From an uncultured Bacilli bacterium (GTDB taxonomy: Bacteria > Bacillota_I > Bacilli_A > RF39 > UBA660): a stretch of DNA of 64,000 bases. Shown in pieces: positions 8,852-17,372 of the stretch. The position numbers were made by a program, and so were the translations under genes. Location of the stretch: assembly GCA_934099115.1 (NCBI GenBank), contig CAKOPK010000005.1, positions 12,722-76,721 of the forward strand. The letters are read 5' to 3'. Within the stretch, counting starts at the first letter, position 1. Each line of letters begins with the position of its first letter. The notes below the pieces were generated by a model. It was not told where the DNA came from. It searched no databases and was given only the letters and a program-made list of their open reading frames with translations.

Positions 8852-9481
8852 TTAGAATTTACGATATAATCCAACAGCTTTTCCTAAGATGGTAACACTA
8901 TCTAGTATAATAGGAGCCATTGTATCATTTTCTGGTTGTAGACGGAAATGGTCTTTTTCTTTGTAATAAGTTTTTAATGTAACTTCATTTTCAGAAGTCA
9001 TTGCTACTACAATATCACCATTTCTAGCTGTATTTTGTTTTTGAACAATTACTACATCACCATCAAAAATACCGGCATTTATCATGGATTCGCCACTGAC
9101 ATTTAAAGTGAATATTGTCTCTTTAGATGGTATGATTGAAGCTGGTAGAGAAAAGAATTCGTTTGGTCTTTCAATCGCTTCGATTGGTGAGCCTGCAGTA
9201 ATTTTCCCTAATAAAGGAACTTTTACTAAATCTTCGTCTTTATTTTCATATTCGTTATCTACTAATATTTCCATAGCACGAAATTTATTGCTATCTACTT
9301 TTAAATAGCCAGCATTACATAATTTTTTTACATGAGTATGGACTGTAGCAGGACTAGATAATCCAAGTCCACTACCAATTTCACGAATTGATGGTGGATA
9401 ACCGTGAGTAGCAGTAAATTTTTTTATAAAGTCTAATACATTATTTTGTTTTTCTGTGATTGGTTTTATTTGTTTTTCCAT
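8852..9481 (-). CDS. lexA: LexA, SOS repressor/autoprotease
   Basis: 210-aa LexA from the ATG preceded by GGAGGT; an upstream in-frame start at 9529 would begin inside the promoter and is rejected. The wHTH domain spans about residues 8-70 (PPSIREIGSGLGLSSPATVHTHV). The self-cleavage bond is Ala96-Gly97 (ITAGSP), with catalytic Ser132 (NVSGESM) and Lys170 (EVTLK). It represses damage-response genes until RecA filaments trigger cleavage. A sigma-A promoter and a LexA-box-like dyad lie directly upstream, consistent with autoregulation. Confidence 0.96.
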   Translation of the reverse strand: MEKQIKPITEKQNNVLDFIKKFTATHGYPPSIREIGSGLGLSSPATVHTHVKKLCNAGYLKVDSNKFRAMEILVDNEYENKDEDLVKVPLLGKITAGSPIEAIERPNEFFSLPASIIPSKETIFTLNVSGESMINAGIFDGDVVIVQKQNTARNGDIVVAMTSENEVTLKTYYKEKDHFRLQPENDTMAPIILDSVTILGKAVGLYRKF

Positions 9482-9500
9482 AAGTTTTACCTCCGTTTTT

Positions 9501-9529
9501 ATATTATCATAAAAACCCATGTTTGTCAA
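9501..9529 (-). promoter_or_regulatory. lexA promoter
   Basis: On the minus strand TTGACA (9529-9524), a 17-bp spacer and TATA-like TAATAT (9506-9501): a near-consensus sigma-A promoter 20 bp before the lexA start codon. Confidence 0.82.
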
Positions 9530-9539
9530 ACAATTGTAC
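9528..9539. promoter_or_regulatory. Candidate LexA box at lexA
   Basis: AAACAATTGTAC abuts the -35 hexamer of the lexA promoter. It matches 10 of 12 bases of the element upstream of recA and approximates the Gram-positive GAAC-N4-GTTC core with one mismatch per half-site. Confidence 0.5.
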
Positions 9540-9610
9540 CTTAAATGAATTTGCTTTTCTTAGTTTAATAAAAAAGATAAAATGTGTTATAATAAAGTTG
9601 AGGTGTGAAA

Positions 9611-10885
9611 ATGGAATATAAAAAATATGAATATCCAACATTCAATTTATATACAGTAAGAACTAATAGATTTAAAACTGTTCAAATGGAAATAATTTTT
9701 AGAGATGAAGTAAAAAAAGAAAATTTACTTGCTAAAACTTTTCTTGCTGATATTATGAGTGATGTTAGTAAAAATTATCCAACTAGAAAGGATACCGTAA
9801 AAAAATTAGAAGAATTATATCAGGCTAGTTTTTATGGTTTAACTAATAAATTAGGGAATACTATGATGACATCTTTTGTATTAAGTTTTTTAAATCCAAC
9901 TTATGTTAAAGAAAAAAATTATTTAGAAGAAGTTATTGCTTTTCCTTTTGATATGATTTTAAATCCTTCTATAAATTCCAATGAATTTGATATTCGTAGT
10001 TTTAATATAGTTAAAAATAGATTAAGAGATGAAATATTAGGGGTTTCAGAAGATATAGCGAGAGTAAGTTTAAAGAAAGCTTTAGAAATGTTTGATAAGA
10101 ATAGTCCTACTAGTTTTAGTATTTTAGGCAGTTTAGAAGAATTAGAGAAAATAACACCAAAGACTTTAGCAGAAGCTTATCAAGATTTAATGCAAAATAA
10201 CCTTTGTGATATATTTATAGTAGGTAATATCGATATGGATGAAGTAGCAAATCTTGTGTATAAATATTTTAAGAATCCTGTTATTAAAGATAAAGAATTG
10301 TCTTTATATGTAGATAATAAGTCAGTAAGAAAGAATAGAACTGTTATAGAGAAAAGTGAGTTTTTAGAGACAAGCTTAGTAGAAATCTATAATTTAGAAA
10401 ACTTAACAGAAAAAGAAAAAATAACAACTGTTCATTTTTATAATTATTTACTCGGAGGAGGAGGATTAAATACAAAACTATATCAACTATTAAGAGAGAA
10501 GAATTCTTTATGTTATGGTATTAAGAGTATGTATTTAAAATATGATAATCTTTTAGTAATAGAGACTTCTATTAATAAAAAAGATGTGAAGAAAGCTGAT
10601 AAATTAATAAGACAAGCGTTTAAAGAAATGAAATTAGGTAAATTTACTGATGAAGAGATAGAAAGTGCTAAAAAGAATTTTATATTTTCTTTAAATTTAG
10701 CAATGGATAATATTTCTGGTATTTTAAATAATTATGTCTTTCATATTATTGATAATTTACCTTTACTTGAAGACCGTATAGAATTAATAGAAGAAATTAC
10801 TAAAGAAGAAATAATGAGTATTGCAAGTAAGATAAAACCGAATTTAGTATTTACTTTAGAAGGAGAAGAAAATGAAAACAATTAA
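9611..10885 (+). CDS. YmfF-like M16 peptidase-family protein (inactive-type subunit)
   Basis: First member of an M16 metallopeptidase pair (424 aa). No HxxEH zinc motif is present in the N-terminal half, as in YmfF-type partners, while the M16 fold is recognisable from GGGGLNTKLYQLLREKNSLCYGI, the R/Y-containing C-terminal domain. The ATG at 9611 follows GAGGTG; the GTG at 9605 lies within that site. The gene overlaps the active-type partner by 14 bp. The pair likely works as a heterodimer on peptides, by analogy with other M16 alpha/beta pairs. Confidence 0.82.
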   Translation: MEYKKYEYPTFNLYTVRTNRFKTVQMEIIFRDEVKKENLLAKTFLADIMSDVSKNYPTRKDTVKKLEELYQASFYGLTNKLGNTMMTSFVLSFLNPTYVKEKNYLEEVIAFPFDMILNPSINSNEFDIRSFNIVKNRLRDEILGVSEDIARVSLKKALEMFDKNSPTSFSILGSLEELEKITPKTLAEAYQDLMQNNLCDIFIVGNIDMDEVANLVYKYFKNPVIKDKELSLYVDNKSVRKNRTVIEKSEFLETSLVEIYNLENLTEKEKITTVHFYNYLLGGGGLNTKLYQLLREKNSLCYGIKSMYLKYDNLLVIETSINKKDVKKADKLIRQAFKEMKLGKFTDEEIESAKKNFIFSLNLAMDNISGILNNYVFHIIDNLPLLEDRIELIEEITKEEIMSIASKIKPNLVFTLEGEENENN

Positions 10886-12137
10886 GTTACAGGGAATAGA
10901 TGAAGTTATTTATTTTACTACTACTAAAGATGGGTTACCAATATATATATGGAAAAATGAATATGCGAAAAGTTTTTATTTATCTTTGAATGTTAATTAT
11001 GGGTCTATTGATACAGAATTTGAAATTAAAGGGAAGAAATATCAAGTACCAGATGGAATAGCACATTTTATGGAACATATTAAGTTTAATGTTAAAAAAG
11101 GAGTTACAGCGAATGATTTATTTGACCCTTTAGGAAGTGATATCAATGCTTTTACTACTTTTCAGTTTACTAGTTATTTAGTTTATGGAACGCTAAATCT
11201 AAAAGAAAACTTAGAGCATTTACTAGATTATGTTTATAATCCTTATTTTACAAAAGAAATGATTAAAAAAGAAAAAGGAATTATAGCTTCGGAAATAAAT
11301 ATGGGATATGACCAACCATATAATCGTCTCCATTTTGAATTTTATAAGAGTATTTTTGAGAAAGAAAAATATCGTAATTTAATTACTGGTGAAGTTAGTG
11401 ATATTAAGAAAATAGATTTAAAAGATATTTGTTTAATTTATGATGTTTTTTATCATCCTAAGAATATGTTTTTAATTGTAACTGGTAATGTAAATCCTTT
11501 TGAGATAGAGGATATTGTAGAGAAAAATTTAAAGAAAAAGAATATTTCTAAATATTTAGAACCTAAAAGAATAGATGTGAAAGAGCCTAAGAATGTTCAT
11601 GAAAAATTGAAGACTATTCAGGCAAATGTAGAGGTTCCTAAAGCTAAAATAGGTTTAAAATTAAGTAGAAAAGATTTTCAATATGATGATGTTAAATTAA
11701 ATATATTATTAAATGTTCTTTTAAATATTAATTTTGGGGATACATCTGATTTAAAAGAAGAGCTTTTAACAGAAGGAATTGTTACTTATTTAAATGCCTC
11801 TAGATATGTTATGGATGACCAAGTTATTATTGATGTTACTGTAGAGAGTAAATATTTAGATGAAGCGATAGAAAGAATTAAGAATGCTTTTTTAAATTTA
11901 ATAGTAGATCCTCAAGAATTAAAAAGAAAGATAAATGCTTCTATTGCTACAATGGTTGTAAATTATGAATCTAGTGAACAAGTAAATAGTTTAATTCAAA
12001 ATTATTTAGTTTATTACAAGAGCTTAATTCCTAATTTAAAGGAGATTTATGAAAGTATTACAGTAGAAGAAGTAGAAGATGTTATATCAAAAATAAATAC
12101 CAAAGAAATGGTTATTGTTAAAATGGAAAGAGATTAG
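10872..12137 (+). CDS. YmfH-like M16 zinc peptidase
   Basis: Second M16 protein (421 aa), with the inverted zinc motif HFMEH (GIAHFMEHIKF, about residues 65-70) and a downstream Glu in the EKGIIASEINMG segment, so it is the catalytic half of the pair. It starts within the upstream partner's 3' end at AGAAGGAGAAGAAAATG, which has a strong Shine-Dalgarno site. In B. subtilis the homologous pair lies beside ymfI; here the next gene is a LiaF-like protein after a terminator. Confidence 0.88.
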   Translation: MKTIKLQGIDEVIYFTTTKDGLPIYIWKNEYAKSFYLSLNVNYGSIDTEFEIKGKKYQVPDGIAHFMEHIKFNVKKGVTANDLFDPLGSDINAFTTFQFTSYLVYGTLNLKENLEHLLDYVYNPYFTKEMIKKEKGIIASEINMGYDQPYNRLHFEFYKSIFEKEKYRNLITGEVSDIKKIDLKDICLIYDVFYHPKNMFLIVTGNVNPFEIEDIVEKNLKKKNISKYLEPKRIDVKEPKNVHEKLKTIQANVEVPKAKIGLKLSRKDFQYDDVKLNILLNVLLNINFGDTSDLKEELLTEGIVTYLNASRYVMDDQVIIDVTVESKYLDEAIERIKNAFLNLIVDPQELKRKINASIATMVVNYESSEQVNSLIQNYLVYYKSLIPNLKEIYESITVEEVEDVISKINTKEMVIVKMERD

Positions 12138-12147
12138 TCTCTTTTTT
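12127..12147 (+). terminator. Terminator after ymfH
   Basis: AAAGAGA-ttag-TCTCTTT hairpin followed by T residues; the loop contains the TAG stop codon of the M16 gene. Confidence 0.82.
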
Positions 12148-12204
12148 ATTTTGCTTTCTTTCTAGTTTTAGTTATGATATAATTACTTTGAAAAGAGGAT
12201 AGGT

Positions 12205-12855
12205 ATGAAGAAAGATAATATTATTTTAGGAATTATTTTAATGGTTGTGGGAGTTTTATTTTTAGGAAGTAACTTAGATTGGTGGAATATAGATTTATTT
12301 TTTGATGGTTGGTGGACATTATTTATTATTATTCCAGCATTAGTAGGGATATTTAAAAAAGAAGAGAGAATATCTAGTATTATAGGCTTTATTATAGGAG
12401 TCTTACTTTTATTAGCAGCTCAAGATGTTATTAACTGGGGAATGATTTGGAAAATATTTTTACCAGTCTTATTAATTATTTTTGGAATTTCTCTTGTTTT
12501 TTCAGCTAAAAAAAAAAATAAACAGATAGTGTCTAAGAATGCAAAAAGATATTTAGCTATTTTTTCGGGAGTAGATGAAAAAATAAAGGATGATATTGAT
12601 GATATTTCACTTATTGCTGTTTTTGGAGGAATAGAACTAGATTTTAGAGATGCTAAATTTACTAAAGATATAACAATTGTGTGTGCTTGTGTTTTTGGAG
12701 GAATAGATTTACGTTTACCTGAGAATGTAAAAGTAGAAGTTGATGGCTTGTCTTTATTTGGAGATGTTACTAATAAACATATACAAAAAGATAAAAAAGA
12801 ATACACTGTTCATATAGAACATACGACTATTTTTGGAGGAATAGATTTAATCTAA
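12205..12855 (+). CDS. LiaF-like membrane protein with C-terminal beta domain
   Basis: Four N-terminal membrane segments (about residues 5-108) are followed by a cytoplasmic beta-helical domain of the LiaF C-terminal/DUF2154 type, shown by repeated FGG motifs (VFGGIELDF, VFGGIDLRL, IFGGIDLI). LiaF modulates a LiaSR envelope-stress pathway in Bacillus, but no liaR or liaS homologue lies nearby, so that role cannot be assumed. The gene has its own Shine-Dalgarno site (GAGGATAGGT) and ends at a bidirectional terminator. Confidence 0.78.
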   Translation: MKKDNIILGIILMVVGVLFLGSNLDWWNIDLFFDGWWTLFIIIPALVGIFKKEERISSIIGFIIGVLLLLAAQDVINWGMIWKIFLPVLLIIFGISLVFSAKKKNKQIVSKNAKRYLAIFSGVDEKIKDDIDDISLIAVFGGIELDFRDAKFTKDITIVCACVFGGIDLRLPENVKVEVDGLSLFGDVTNKHIQKDKKEYTVHIEHTTIFGGIDLI

Positions 12856-12860
12856 TAATA

Positions 12861-12890
12861 AAACTCATTTCAATTAAGAAATGAGTTTTT
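12861..12890. terminator. Bidirectional terminator between the liaF-like gene and rpsD
   Basis: Perfect 11-bp stem AAACTCATTTC/GAAATGAGTTT with a 6-nt loop and A/T runs on both sides, between convergent genes. Confidence 0.88.
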
Positions 12891-12911
12891 GATATTAATA
12901 TGTAATTAATA

Positions 12912-13514
12912 TTAACGATTGTAGTATTCAACGATTAATGATTCATTAATCTCAGAATTTAATTCGCTTCTTTCAGGATATCTTACATATGTACCTGTCA
13001 TTTTGTTTTTATCAAAAGTAACAAAAGCAGGAAGAGCTACATTGTTTTCTAAGCTTGCTCTAATAGCTGGATGATCTAATGAAGTTTCTTTAACTGCGAT
13101 TACATCTCCAGGTTTACAAGAGTAAGAAGGAATATCAACTTTAACTCCATTAACTGTAATATGTCCATGGTTAACGATTTGTCTTGCTCCACGTCTAGTA
13201 TTTGCAAGTCCCATACGATAAACAATATTGTCTAGACGAGATTCTAATAATTTTAATAAATCTTCGCCAGTTACACCCTTCATTTTAGAAGCACGGTCAA
13301 ATAATCTATGGAATTGTTTTTCATTTAATCCATACATAATTCTAACTTTTTGTTTTTCTTGTAATTGGATACCATATTCACTTAATTTTTTTCTTCTGTC
13401 ATTTCCATGTTGACCAGGTGCATATGGACGACGTGCTAAATCACGACCATTCTCTAAAGTAGAGAAGTTAAGTCTTCTTGATTTTTTATAAGCTGGTCCA
13501 GTATATCTTGCCAT
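12912..13514 (-). CDS. rpsD: 30S ribosomal protein S4
   Basis: 200-aa S4, the 16S-binding primary assembly protein. It starts [15 protein letters not shown] and has the S4 RNA-binding domain ([34 protein letters not shown] region, about 90-150). It is monocistronic, as in many Firmicutes, rather than part of the alpha operon. A strong promoter and a leader of about 150 nt with long-range pairing suggest feedback control by S4, as known for B. subtilis rpsD. Confidence 0.97.
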   Translation of the reverse strand: MARYTGPAYKKSRRLNFSTLENGRDLARRPYAPGQHGNDRRKKLSEYGIQLQEKQKVRIMYGLNEKQFHRLFDRASKMKGVTGEDLLKLLESRLDNIVYRMGLANTRRGARQIVNHGHITVNGVKVDIPSYSCKPGDVIAVKETSLDHPAIRASLENNVALPAFVTFDKNKMTGTYVRYPERSELNSEINESLIVEYYNR

Positions 13515-13667
13515 AATTTTTTTCTCCTTTCTATTATATTAATACAAAGGATGTTCAAAATAATAAATAGGGAGTTTATTTAGCATAATTTCATTTGGGC
13601 AGTCCAAACTACTTTTATCCCATATTGGTAATAAACACATTATTTTTACTTAGAACACTGCCTTGCA
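13515..13667 (-). promoter_or_regulatory. rpsD 5' leader, candidate S4 autoregulatory RNA
   Basis: From the predicted start near 13667 the minus-strand transcript runs about 150 nt before rpsD. GGCAGT (13662-13657) can pair with ACTGCC (13603-13598), enclosing further structure, and a purine-rich AGAAAGGAG Shine-Dalgarno site follows. S4 is known to repress its own leader in Firmicutes. The assignment rests on position and this helix only. Confidence 0.55.
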
Positions 13668-13673
13668 CTAATA

Positions 13674-13701
13674 ATTATACACAAAAATTAAAATATGTCA
13701 A
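13674..13701 (-). promoter_or_regulatory. rpsD promoter
   Basis: Minus-strand TTGACA (13701-13696), 16-bp spacer and perfect TATAAT (13679-13674), as expected for a strongly expressed ribosomal protein gene. Confidence 0.85.
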
Positions 13702-13784
13702 ATTATTATATGTTTTCTGGGTATAAAAAAGTAATTTTAAAGAAAAATTATAAAAACACTGAAATTATGGGATGAAAACGATAT

Positions 13785-13796
13785 AAACAAATGTTC
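13785..13796. promoter_or_regulatory. Candidate LexA box upstream of recA
   Basis: AAACAAATGTTC lies 9 bp upstream of the recA -35 hexamer. The right half GTTC(G) is canonical for Gram-positive LexA boxes, the left half is degenerate, and the element shares 10 of 12 bases with the one at lexA. Confidence 0.55.
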
Positions 13797-13805
13797 GAAA
13801 AACGC

Positions 13806-13834
13806 TTGACAAAGTAATTTTTATATAATAAAAT
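13806..13834 (+). promoter_or_regulatory. recA promoter
   Basis: TTGACA (13806-13811), 17-bp spacer and TAAAAT (13829-13834), about 30 bp before the recA start codon. An overlapping TATAAT at 13824 would leave only a 12-bp spacer and is less likely. Confidence 0.75.
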
Positions 13835-13863
13835 AAGTATGTAATGAAGAAAGGACAAATTTT

Positions 13864-14910
13864 ATGAAACAAGTCAAAGATGAAAAGAATAAAGATAAAG
13901 CATTAGAACAAGTTTTAGCGGATATAGAAAAACAATTTGGTGCTGGGGCAATCATGAAATTAGGAAGTGAAGAACATACTAAAATAGATGTAACTAGTAG
14001 TGGTTCTTTATCATTGGATATAGCTTTAGGGGTTGGAGGCTTTCCTAAGGGAAGAATTATTGAGATTTATGGTCCAGAATCTTCTGGTAAAACTACCATT
14101 GCTTTACAAGCGATAGCAGAAGTACAAAAAAAGGGTGGAAGAGCAGCTTTTATAGACGCAGAACATGCTTTAGATCCAGTTTATGCGAAAGCTTTAGGAG
14201 TAGACATTAATGAACTTTTACTTTCACAACCAGATACAGGAGAACAAGCTTTAGAAATATGTGAAGCATTGGTTCGTAGTGAAGCAGTTAATATTGTAGT
14301 AATTGACTCTGTTGCAGCTTTAGTTCCTCAAGCAGAGATAGATGGAGAAATGGGAGATAGTCATGTGGGATTACAAGCTCGTTTAATGAGTCAAGCTTTA
14401 AGAAAATTATCAGGAACAATCAATAAAACAAAGACGACCGCTATTTTTATTAATCAATTAAGAGAAAAAGTTGGTGTTATGTTTGGAAATCCTGAAACTA
14501 CGCCAGGAGGAAGAGCTTTAAAGTTTTATGCTACAATTCGTTTGGATATTAGAAGAGCAGAACAAATAAAACAAGGAGACCAAATTGTAGGAAATAAGAC
14601 GAATATTAAGGTTGTAAAAAATAAAGTTGCACCACCATTTAAAACGGCTTGTGTTGATATTATGTATGGTGAGGGAATATCTAGAGAAGGAGAATTAATT
14701 GATATTGCATCTTCTTTAGGAATTTTGGATAAAAGTGGAGCTTGGTATGCCTATAATGGAGAAAAAATTGGTCAAGGAAAAGAAAATGTGAAATTGTATT
14801 TAAAGGAACATACTGAACTTAGAGATGAGTTAGATGTGAAAGTAAGAGAGCATTATGGGTTTGAAGGGTCAACTAAAACTAAAAAAGAGGCAAAAAAAGA
14901 GGAAGAATAA
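13864..14910 (+). CDS. recA: RecA recombinase
   Basis: 348-aa RecA, the strand-exchange ATPase and LexA co-protease. Walker A GPESSGKT sits at residues 70-77, Walker B at VVIDSVAAL, and the L1/L2 region ([39 protein letters not shown]) is intact. The C-terminal tail is Lys/Glu rich. It has its own promoter and a LexA-box-like element, fitting SOS induction. It is complete with no intein. Confidence 0.98.
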   Translation: MKQVKDEKNKDKALEQVLADIEKQFGAGAIMKLGSEEHTKIDVTSSGSLSLDIALGVGGFPKGRIIEIYGPESSGKTTIALQAIAEVQKKGGRAAFIDAEHALDPVYAKALGVDINELLLSQPDTGEQALEICEALVRSEAVNIVVIDSVAALVPQAEIDGEMGDSHVGLQARLMSQALRKLSGTINKTKTTAIFINQLREKVGVMFGNPETTPGGRALKFYATIRLDIRRAEQIKQGDQIVGNKTNIKVVKNKVAPPFKTACVDIMYGEGISREGELIDIASSLGILDKSGAWYAYNGEKIGQGKENVKLYLKEHTELRDELDVKVREHYGFEGSTKTKKEAKKEEE

Positions 14911-15018
14911 CGATATTTGTAATTGTTCTCTTTTGATAATTTTAACTTGCTTAATATTAAATTTACCTTTATAATAAAATTATAGATAAATTATATCTAT
15001 AGTAAGGAGAATTTAAAA

Positions 15019-16572
15019 ATGGATTTTAAAATGATGCCCATTTTGACTCTTATATTTGGTATTTTTATAGGTGTGGCAATTATTCTGATTATTAATTATA
15101 TCAGAAATAATCAAAACGAAAGTAAAGCTAATAAATTAATTGAAGAAGCGAAAAAAGAAGCTGACAAACATAAAAGAGATACTTTAATGGAAATCAAAGA
15201 AGAATCTTATCGTTTAAAACAAGAAGTTGAAAAAGAAGTTAAAGAAAAGAAAGCGGAAATTAAAGATAATGAAAATAGATTACTGCAAAGGGAGGCTTCT
15301 TTAGATAAGAGAGAAGAAATATTACAAAAAAAAGATGTTAATTTAGATGAAAAAGAAAATAATTTATTAGCGAAGCAAAAAGAAATGCAAGAAAAAGAGT
15401 TTAAAATGGATGAACTGATGAAACAGGAATTAGAAAAATTAGAAAAAATTGCTCATTTTTCAAAAGAAAAAGCTCATGATTTGATTATGAAGCGTGTAGA
15501 ACAAGATATGGCAATAGAAATAGCAGATTATTTAAAAGAACAAGAAAGAACTGCTAAATTAGAAGCTCAAAGAGTTGCAAAACAAATTATTGTTGCAAGT
15601 ATGGAACGTTATTCTGAGGAAGTTGCCAATGAACAAACTGTTAGTACTATTGATTTGCCTAATGATGAAATGAAGGGTAGATTGATTGGTAGAGAGGGTA
15701 GAAATATTCGTACTATTGAATCTGTCACGGGAGTTGATTTAATAATTGATGATACTCCGGAAGCAATTGTAATATCTTCTTTTGACCCTTTAAGAAGAGA
15801 AATTGCTAAAGTTACTATTGAGACGTTAATAAGGGATGGAAGAATACATCCAGCGCGTATTGAAGAAGTATACGATAGAGTGTCAAAAGATATTAATACA
15901 AAGATTATGGAAATTGGTAATCAAGCTATATATGATTTAGGCATAGTAAAAATGGAACCAGAACTTATTAATTTAGTTGGTAAACTTAAGTATCGTTCAA
16001 GTTATGGGCAAAATGCTTTACAACATTCTATTGAAGTGGCTAATTTAACTGGCTTAATGGCTAGTGAATTAGGAGAAAATGTAGCTTTAGCTAAACGAGC
16101 AGGATTACTTCATGATATTGGAAAGGCGATTGATTTTGAGATTGAAGGAAGTCATGTAGAGATTGGTTCTGATATAGCAAGAAAGTATCATGAAGACAAT
16201 GTTGTAATTAATGCGATAGAGTCTCATCATGGAGATAAAGAGGCTAATAATATTATTTCAGTTTTGGTAGAGATTGCAGATACTTTATCAGCAGCTAGAC
16301 CTGGGGCTAGAAATGATACGATGGATAACTATATGAAACGTCTTGCACAGTTGGAAGAAATAGGTAATTCCTTTGCAGGAGTGGAGAAAACTTTCGCAGT
16401 TCAAGCTGGTAGAGAAATTCGTGTTATTGTAAAACCAGATGAAGTTAGTGATGGAGAAAGTTATAAAATGGCACGAGATATTAAAGATAAAATTGAAGCA
16501 GAGATGCAATATCCTGGTACTATTAAAATTAATGTTATTAGAGAAACTAGGGCAACTGAAGAGGCTAGATAA
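15019..16572 (+). CDS. rny: Ribonuclease Y
   Basis: Membrane-anchored endoribonuclease that initiates mRNA decay in many Firmicutes. At 517 aa it has an N-terminal membrane helix (5-27), a long charged coiled coil (about 30-190), a KH domain with GRLIGREGRNIRTIE (about 215-230) and an HD domain with HSIEVANL and LLHDIGKAID (about 335-370). Together with RNase J in this window it covers the main degradosome nucleases. A strong Shine-Dalgarno site (AAGGAG) precedes it, and a terminator overlaps its stop. Confidence 0.97.
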   Translation: MDFKMMPILTLIFGIFIGVAIILIINYIRNNQNESKANKLIEEAKKEADKHKRDTLMEIKEESYRLKQEVEKEVKEKKAEIKDNENRLLQREASLDKREEILQKKDVNLDEKENNLLAKQKEMQEKEFKMDELMKQELEKLEKIAHFSKEKAHDLIMKRVEQDMAIEIADYLKEQERTAKLEAQRVAKQIIVASMERYSEEVANEQTVSTIDLPNDEMKGRLIGREGRNIRTIESVTGVDLIIDDTPEAIVISSFDPLRREIAKVTIETLIRDGRIHPARIEEVYDRVSKDINTKIMEIGNQAIYDLGIVKMEPELINLVGKLKYRSSYGQNALQHSIEVANLTGLMASELGENVALAKRAGLLHDIGKAIDFEIEGSHVEIGSDIARKYHEDNVVINAIESHHGDKEANNIISVLVEIADTLSAARPGARNDTMDNYMKRLAQLEEIGNSFAGVEKTFAVQAGREIRVIVKPDEVSDGESYKMARDIKDKIEAEMQYPGTIKINVIRETRATEEAR

Positions 16573-16585
16573 GCTTCTTTTTTTG
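16559..16585 (+). terminator. Terminator at the end of rny
   Basis: AAGAGGCT-agata-AGCTTCTT hairpin followed by T6; the TAA stop of rny lies at the loop/stem edge. It separates rny from the ku-ligase pair. Confidence 0.78.
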
Positions 16586-16628
16586 TATATTTTTAAGTTT
16601 TTTATTAACACTAAGAATGGTGATAAAT

Positions 16629-17372
16629 ATGAAAAAGACGAGTATATCATTTGGCTTAGTAAATATTCCTATTGAAATGAAACCTGTTATAAAAAATAAT
16701 GATATTACATTTAATCAGATACATAAGAAATGTGGTTCTAGAATTAAATATATTAAATATTGCCCACATTGTAAAAGGGAAGTAAAACAAGCGGATATTG
16801 TGAAAGGCTATGAATATGAAAGTAACGAATATGTTACTTTGACAACAGAAGAGTTTAGCCTTTTAAAGAGTGAAGATGAGAAAACAATTGAAATTATTGG
16901 ATTCGTAGATATAAAGGAAATTGACCCTGTGTTTTTTGAAAAAAGTTATGTTTTAAATCCACCATCAAAGAGTAAGTCATATAGTCTGTTTAGATCAGCT
17001 TTAGAAAAAACTAAAATGGTGGCGATTGCAAAAACTGTTATAGGAACTAAATTTTATTATGTAGTTATTAGAGAAAAAGAACATCAATTATTTATGAATA
17101 CTTTATATTTTTTAGAAGAAGTAGTTCTTCCGGAAGAGACAAAAGAAGTAAGTTTTACTAAAAAAGAATTAGATTTGGCAGTTCAATTGATAACAACATT
17201 AAAAACAAAGTTTATACCGGAAGACTATGTGGATGAATATCAAGAAAAAGTAAAAAAAGCAGTGAATATGAAAATAGCAGGTAATCCGATTAAAGCTCCT
17301 AAGAAAAAGCAACAAAAAAATATTAAAGATTTAATGAGTGCTTTAGAATTGAGTTTAAAGAATGTTTCCTAA
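16629..17372 (+). CDS. ku: Bacterial Ku protein
   Basis: Homodimeric DNA-end-binding protein of bacterial NHEJ. The N-terminus ISFGLVNIPIEM is diagnostic, with the Ku core through VVIREKEHQLFMNTLYFLEEV. The region CGSRIKYIKYCPHCKREV contains a CPHC motif and an upstream Cys, as in many bacterial Ku proteins. A Lys-rich C-terminal tail (KAPKKKQQK) may aid DNA and ligase contact. The start at 16629 is chosen for its GGTGAT site and family alignment; an earlier ATG at 16617 adds four residues. It overlaps the ligase gene by 11 bp. Confidence 0.93.
   Translation: MKKTSISFGLVNIPIEMKPVIKNNDITFNQIHKKCGSRIKYIKYCPHCKREVKQADIVKGYEYESNEYVTLTTEEFSLLKSEDEKTIEIIGFVDIKEIDPVFFEKSYVLNPPSKSKSYSLFRSALEKTKMVAIAKTVIGTKFYYVVIREKEHQLFMNTLYFLEEVVLPEETKEVSFTKKELDLAVQLITTLKTKFIPEDYVDEYQEKVKKAVNMKIAGNPIKAPKKKQQKNIKDLMSALELSLKNVS

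Noticed and set aside
9084..9308. 74-codon ORF on the + strand inside lexA
   Set aside because: Antisense shadow of lexA with no Shine-Dalgarno site or family match.
8852..9529. Longer lexA reading frame starting at 9529
   Set aside because: Its first 16 codons lie within the promoter region and the internal ATG at 9481 has a strong GGAGGT site and matches the usual LexA N-terminus.
16288..16650. 120-codon ORF opposite the end of rny
   Set aside because: Phe/Ser/Ile-rich shadow of a conserved gene; no start signal.
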